DNA of 7,833 nucleotides, taken from Flavobacteriales bacterium UBA720 (GTDB taxonomy: Bacteria > Bacteroidota > Bacteroidia > Flavobacteriales > Weeksellaceae). The position numbers and the translations under genes were made by a program. Below, piece by piece: positions 7,301-7,833 of the stretch (position 1 is the stretch's first letter; each line of letters begins with the position of its first letter). The stretch covers positions 1-7,833 of the forward strand of contig DBLQ01000084.1 of assembly GCA_002297505.1 (NCBI GenBank), written 5' to 3'. The notes under the pieces were generated by a model. It had not been told where the DNA came from, did not search any database, and worked only from the letters and a program-made list of their open reading frames with translations.

Positions 7301-7833
7301 ACGTGTAGTTCCCAGCGCGGCAGCAATCTGAGAATAAAGATTTCCGTTGGCATTATTCGGGGTAAGACCGTCCTGATCTCCTAGATCTCTCAGTCCGATG
7401 ATCGGTTTCTGGGTTTCCAGATTGGCACCTCCCTGATCCAGCATCCAGACTTCGAGTCTGGTAATGGCAATCTGAGACTTGATCAGCGGATAATCCGTAA
7501 GTGCATCATCATATTTGTCCAGGAAATATTTGTCTAGGAAGTAGTGCTGATTATCTTCGTAGTCGAAGGCATTGACCTTGAAGGTACTCATCATCCCGCC
7601 GCCTTGTGCCGTGATGGTTTTAGCCTCGCCTTGCTGTTGCGAAAACACCAAAGTTCCTGTTGTTTTACCCAACTGGAATTCTGTTTTGAGACCGAATAAT
7701 GATTGCGACCCGCGGATCAAGCTGGTGGAAAGCGGCATATTGATGTTTCCGACTTCTACCCTTTTGATGATCTTATCTTCCGGATCCTGACCTTTCTCAT
7801 TAAGACCTTTGGACTGCAGGTCTTTCCAGGAGC
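1349..7833 (-). CDS. sprA: SprA, type IX secretion outer-membrane translocon (5' end cut by window)
   Basis: SprA (Sov in Porphyromonas) is the outer-membrane pore of the type IX secretion system. In known structures it is a single-chain 36-strand barrel that works with PorV and a plug protein to export gliding adhesins and other cargo. The frame stays open to the right edge, giving 2160 visible residues. The Met codon at 7736-7738 is internal: the 31 codons before it read as family sequence, including KGLNEKGQDPEDKIIKRVEVGN. F. johnsoniae SprA is about 2400 residues as I recall, so roughly 240 residues with the signal peptide are missing. Numbering from the edge, family landmarks are SLFGLKTEFQLGKT near 44-57, YIDDFEQT around 609-616 and VLWVNEIRLSEIENKGG near 1267. 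The rest is rich in alternating aromatic beta strands, and the C-terminus (LRAGITATLTFGG) is a typical barrel-closing strand. Stop is TGA, followed at once by in-frame TAA. No frameshift or truncation is visible. Confidence 0.97.
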   Translation of the reverse strand, partial: SWKDLQSKGLNEKGQDPEDKIIKRVEVGNINMPLSTSLIRGSQSLFGLKTEFQLGKTTGTLVFSQQQGEAKTITAQGGGMMSTFKVNAFDYEDNQHYFLDKYFLDKYDDALTDYPLIKSQIAITRLEVWMLDQGGANLETQKPIIGLRDLGDQDGLTPNNANGNLYSQIAAALGTTRDVTAAYNTLNGRSFPNAQGTPEPYTSGEQFITNAKARRLTASEYKFNSQLGYISLNQRLNDNQFLAVSFSYTINGSSTVYKVGEFSEENAVVLTKLLKSNIAVKPTSPMWNLMMKNIYPLNTSQLNQQDFILNVFFRDPASGGKVNYLANATYKNDYTRFDKENLLRVLNWDRLNANNDIQQDSRGVYGDGIFDFVNGTTVDAENAKVIFTKVQPFGNYLDKILEDNDKKKDFVYNDLYNQLKETAKQSGLAQRYTLEGRYKGSQGQGISLGAINVPQGSVKVTANGTQLVEGVDYTVDYMLGTVNIINEAVKQSGQAINISLENQLTFNTQRKSFWGINLERKFNEHLTLGATVVNYTERPLTQKVNFGQEAVSNTMAGFNMMFNNELPFLTRLTDKIPFVNTEAPSNLNFKAEAAYLIPGQSKGINDQSYIDDFEQTTSKISLKEPAMWSLASRPEKNKDDPNIFPQTVNNDDTKAGNGRGLLSWYNIDPRFYGVGGSAPNGINAAALSNFASRRVQMRELYNNRDFVAGEQTLMNTFDITYYPDQRGPYNVNPANELPSQRWAGLMRPISVTNFVTSNIDYVEFWLQDPHADGTINGDPKLLLQLGNVSEDVLKDGRLQYENGLPTPGTPSNTTNTNWGTQPTQLPILYAFSTEGEERAQQDLGYDGLNGTQEQEKFGVSFVNPVTNELDPASDNFVFYLSDSFQGDQASSLTERYKYFRGPEGNSAANTLEVATQTPDAEDINRDYNLDQTENYNQYSIDLAPGSMTLGNNRIVDIKEVDVKFENGQSKKVKWYLFRIPVMDFDKSDKIDGADVSILNNVRYARLLLKGFDQTSTLRFGTFDLVRSDWRKFTNQLASQEISANNEGLPSSTADINANFEVGSVNLEENAKGTPPYVLPPGIDRQVLSGNAGAQRQNESSLYMKVTDLRNQARGVFKNTSLDMRRYKKLEMFVHAENLNNPTQTAADPNAKIFIRFGSDTTDNYYEYESSLTYTSSNATSPLDIWPDANSVNLEIENFVNAKLKRDEMLREGNPIANLTNRFLFTDYGDAQSDKKIWIKGRPSIGNVTTMMIGVRSSNDGAAGKTLVLWVNEIRLSEIENKGGYAGNASLNFNLGDFAMVNANASYASIGFGAIDSKPAERAQDENSAFSINTTVNVDKFLPEKAGMKIPVNYSYTQTIADPKYNPLDNDVELKKAPNEAELKKVVRTYTQQRSIGVVNMRKDRMNPDKKAKFYDVENLNVTAIYNDDFYRDIYTVKNYRQYLKGYVEYNYSFKPYVLKPFNKMVSDTAKSYKYLRWVKEFNFNPVPTRLSFRTILDRNYNELEYRNVDALLSGNTQDRFDVIRNRNFFFGWQYSLGFNFTKSLKLEINSETRTLNDNIDVNDMDNRSIFGNPFRSGRPVMYNHRAQLSYRFPFEYLPYLDFVNAELSYQFQYNWNARSTAVRSFVNPTTGLPDNLGNISQNTNAIIATATFDVPKFFGKFNYFKNITTTMQKRRQEIDSLNNVYNQAFTKKNSRFKFKSYKFKNKLSPLQAVAYALTSIKQFDFNYNENNGIVLPGLLSAPNFYGYGQTLGGPTVGFLLGSQADIRRTVIENGWVSGSNLMNDAYSELNNRTFTGNLQLMPANDLRIDFNVLQNYSRNYIQNGFNIFDVNTGYRGYRDAFGTELITYSNTAWSFSTAFKGGDEIYQSIKENALALSQQYDGVRDVEGYTAGYSRSNSYILIPAFKAAIEGKSPKKLNNPTKAGVPLPNWKLVYSGLRNIPIINSQFTKFDISHGYISTFTMSGIQSSVDFFNRDLRDPTTAYDTNGNRYNPYTFSQVGYVEAFAPLIGFDVTMRNNMQFRFNYNRDRTYLLGLVNTTLTEDSGNEFVVGYGYILKDLKIRLNYKGKARDVKSDLNMRADLSMRDSKTSITNILIDDSQVTGGQKIFTLKLSADYNMSQNLNLKFFYDQMMTKYKISTAFPLSTLRAGITATLTFGGTGN

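Noticed and set aside
7511..7540. Tandem 15-base repeat in sprA with one mismatch, encoding FLDKY twice
   Set aside because: From memory, other SprA proteins have a similar pattern of the same length here (YFL..YF.D.YD), so this looks like local sequence convergence rather than a recent duplication.
7736..7738. ATG at 7738 as the true start of sprA
   Set aside because: The frame is open to the right edge and the upstream codons give conserved SprA sequence (KGLNEKGQDPEDKIIKRVEVGN); the protein would also lack its signal peptide.

Overview
The window looks like the chromosome of a flavobacterium (phylum Bacteroidota), probably close to Chryseobacterium and relatives in the Weeksellaceae. The evidence is a SprA gene (found essentially only in Bacteroidota with a type IX secretion system), the style of the GcvH and VanZ proteins, and promoters of the Bacteroidota type (TTG, about 20 bases, TAnnTTTG) rather than the proteobacterial -35/-10 type. 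The genus assignment is from memory of protein style and was not tested.

All recognised genes lie on the minus strand, so they read from high to low coordinates. From the right edge down to 1349 is sprA, which makes the giant outer-membrane barrel of the type IX translocon. Its 5' end is cut by the window; 2160 residues are visible. A strong intrinsic terminator (1311-1344) follows its stop. Next is a Bacteroidota-type promoter (1261-1291), then gcvH (863-1240), the lipoyl carrier of the glycine cleavage system. Last is a small VanZ-family membrane protein (499-870), which overlaps the gcvH stop and seems to start at TTG. The terminator and promoter suggest that gcvH-vanZ is a transcription unit separate from sprA, so the three genes are neighbours but not necessarily one operon, and no shared function is evident.

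The left 498 bases hold no convincing gene. They split into two very different parts. Positions 1-300 are AT-rich and carry two candidate minus-strand promoters pointing out of the left edge, a set of spaced T-tracts, and a perfect DnaA-box match with two imperfect neighbours. Positions about 303-450 are about 65% GC and form a structured element: a long interrupted hairpin (332-386) bordered by two copies of AGCGGATA, then a smaller hairpin. It resembles a recurrent flavobacterial intergenic element, possibly the Flavo-1 RNA class. This is the least explained part of the window and the best candidate for something new.
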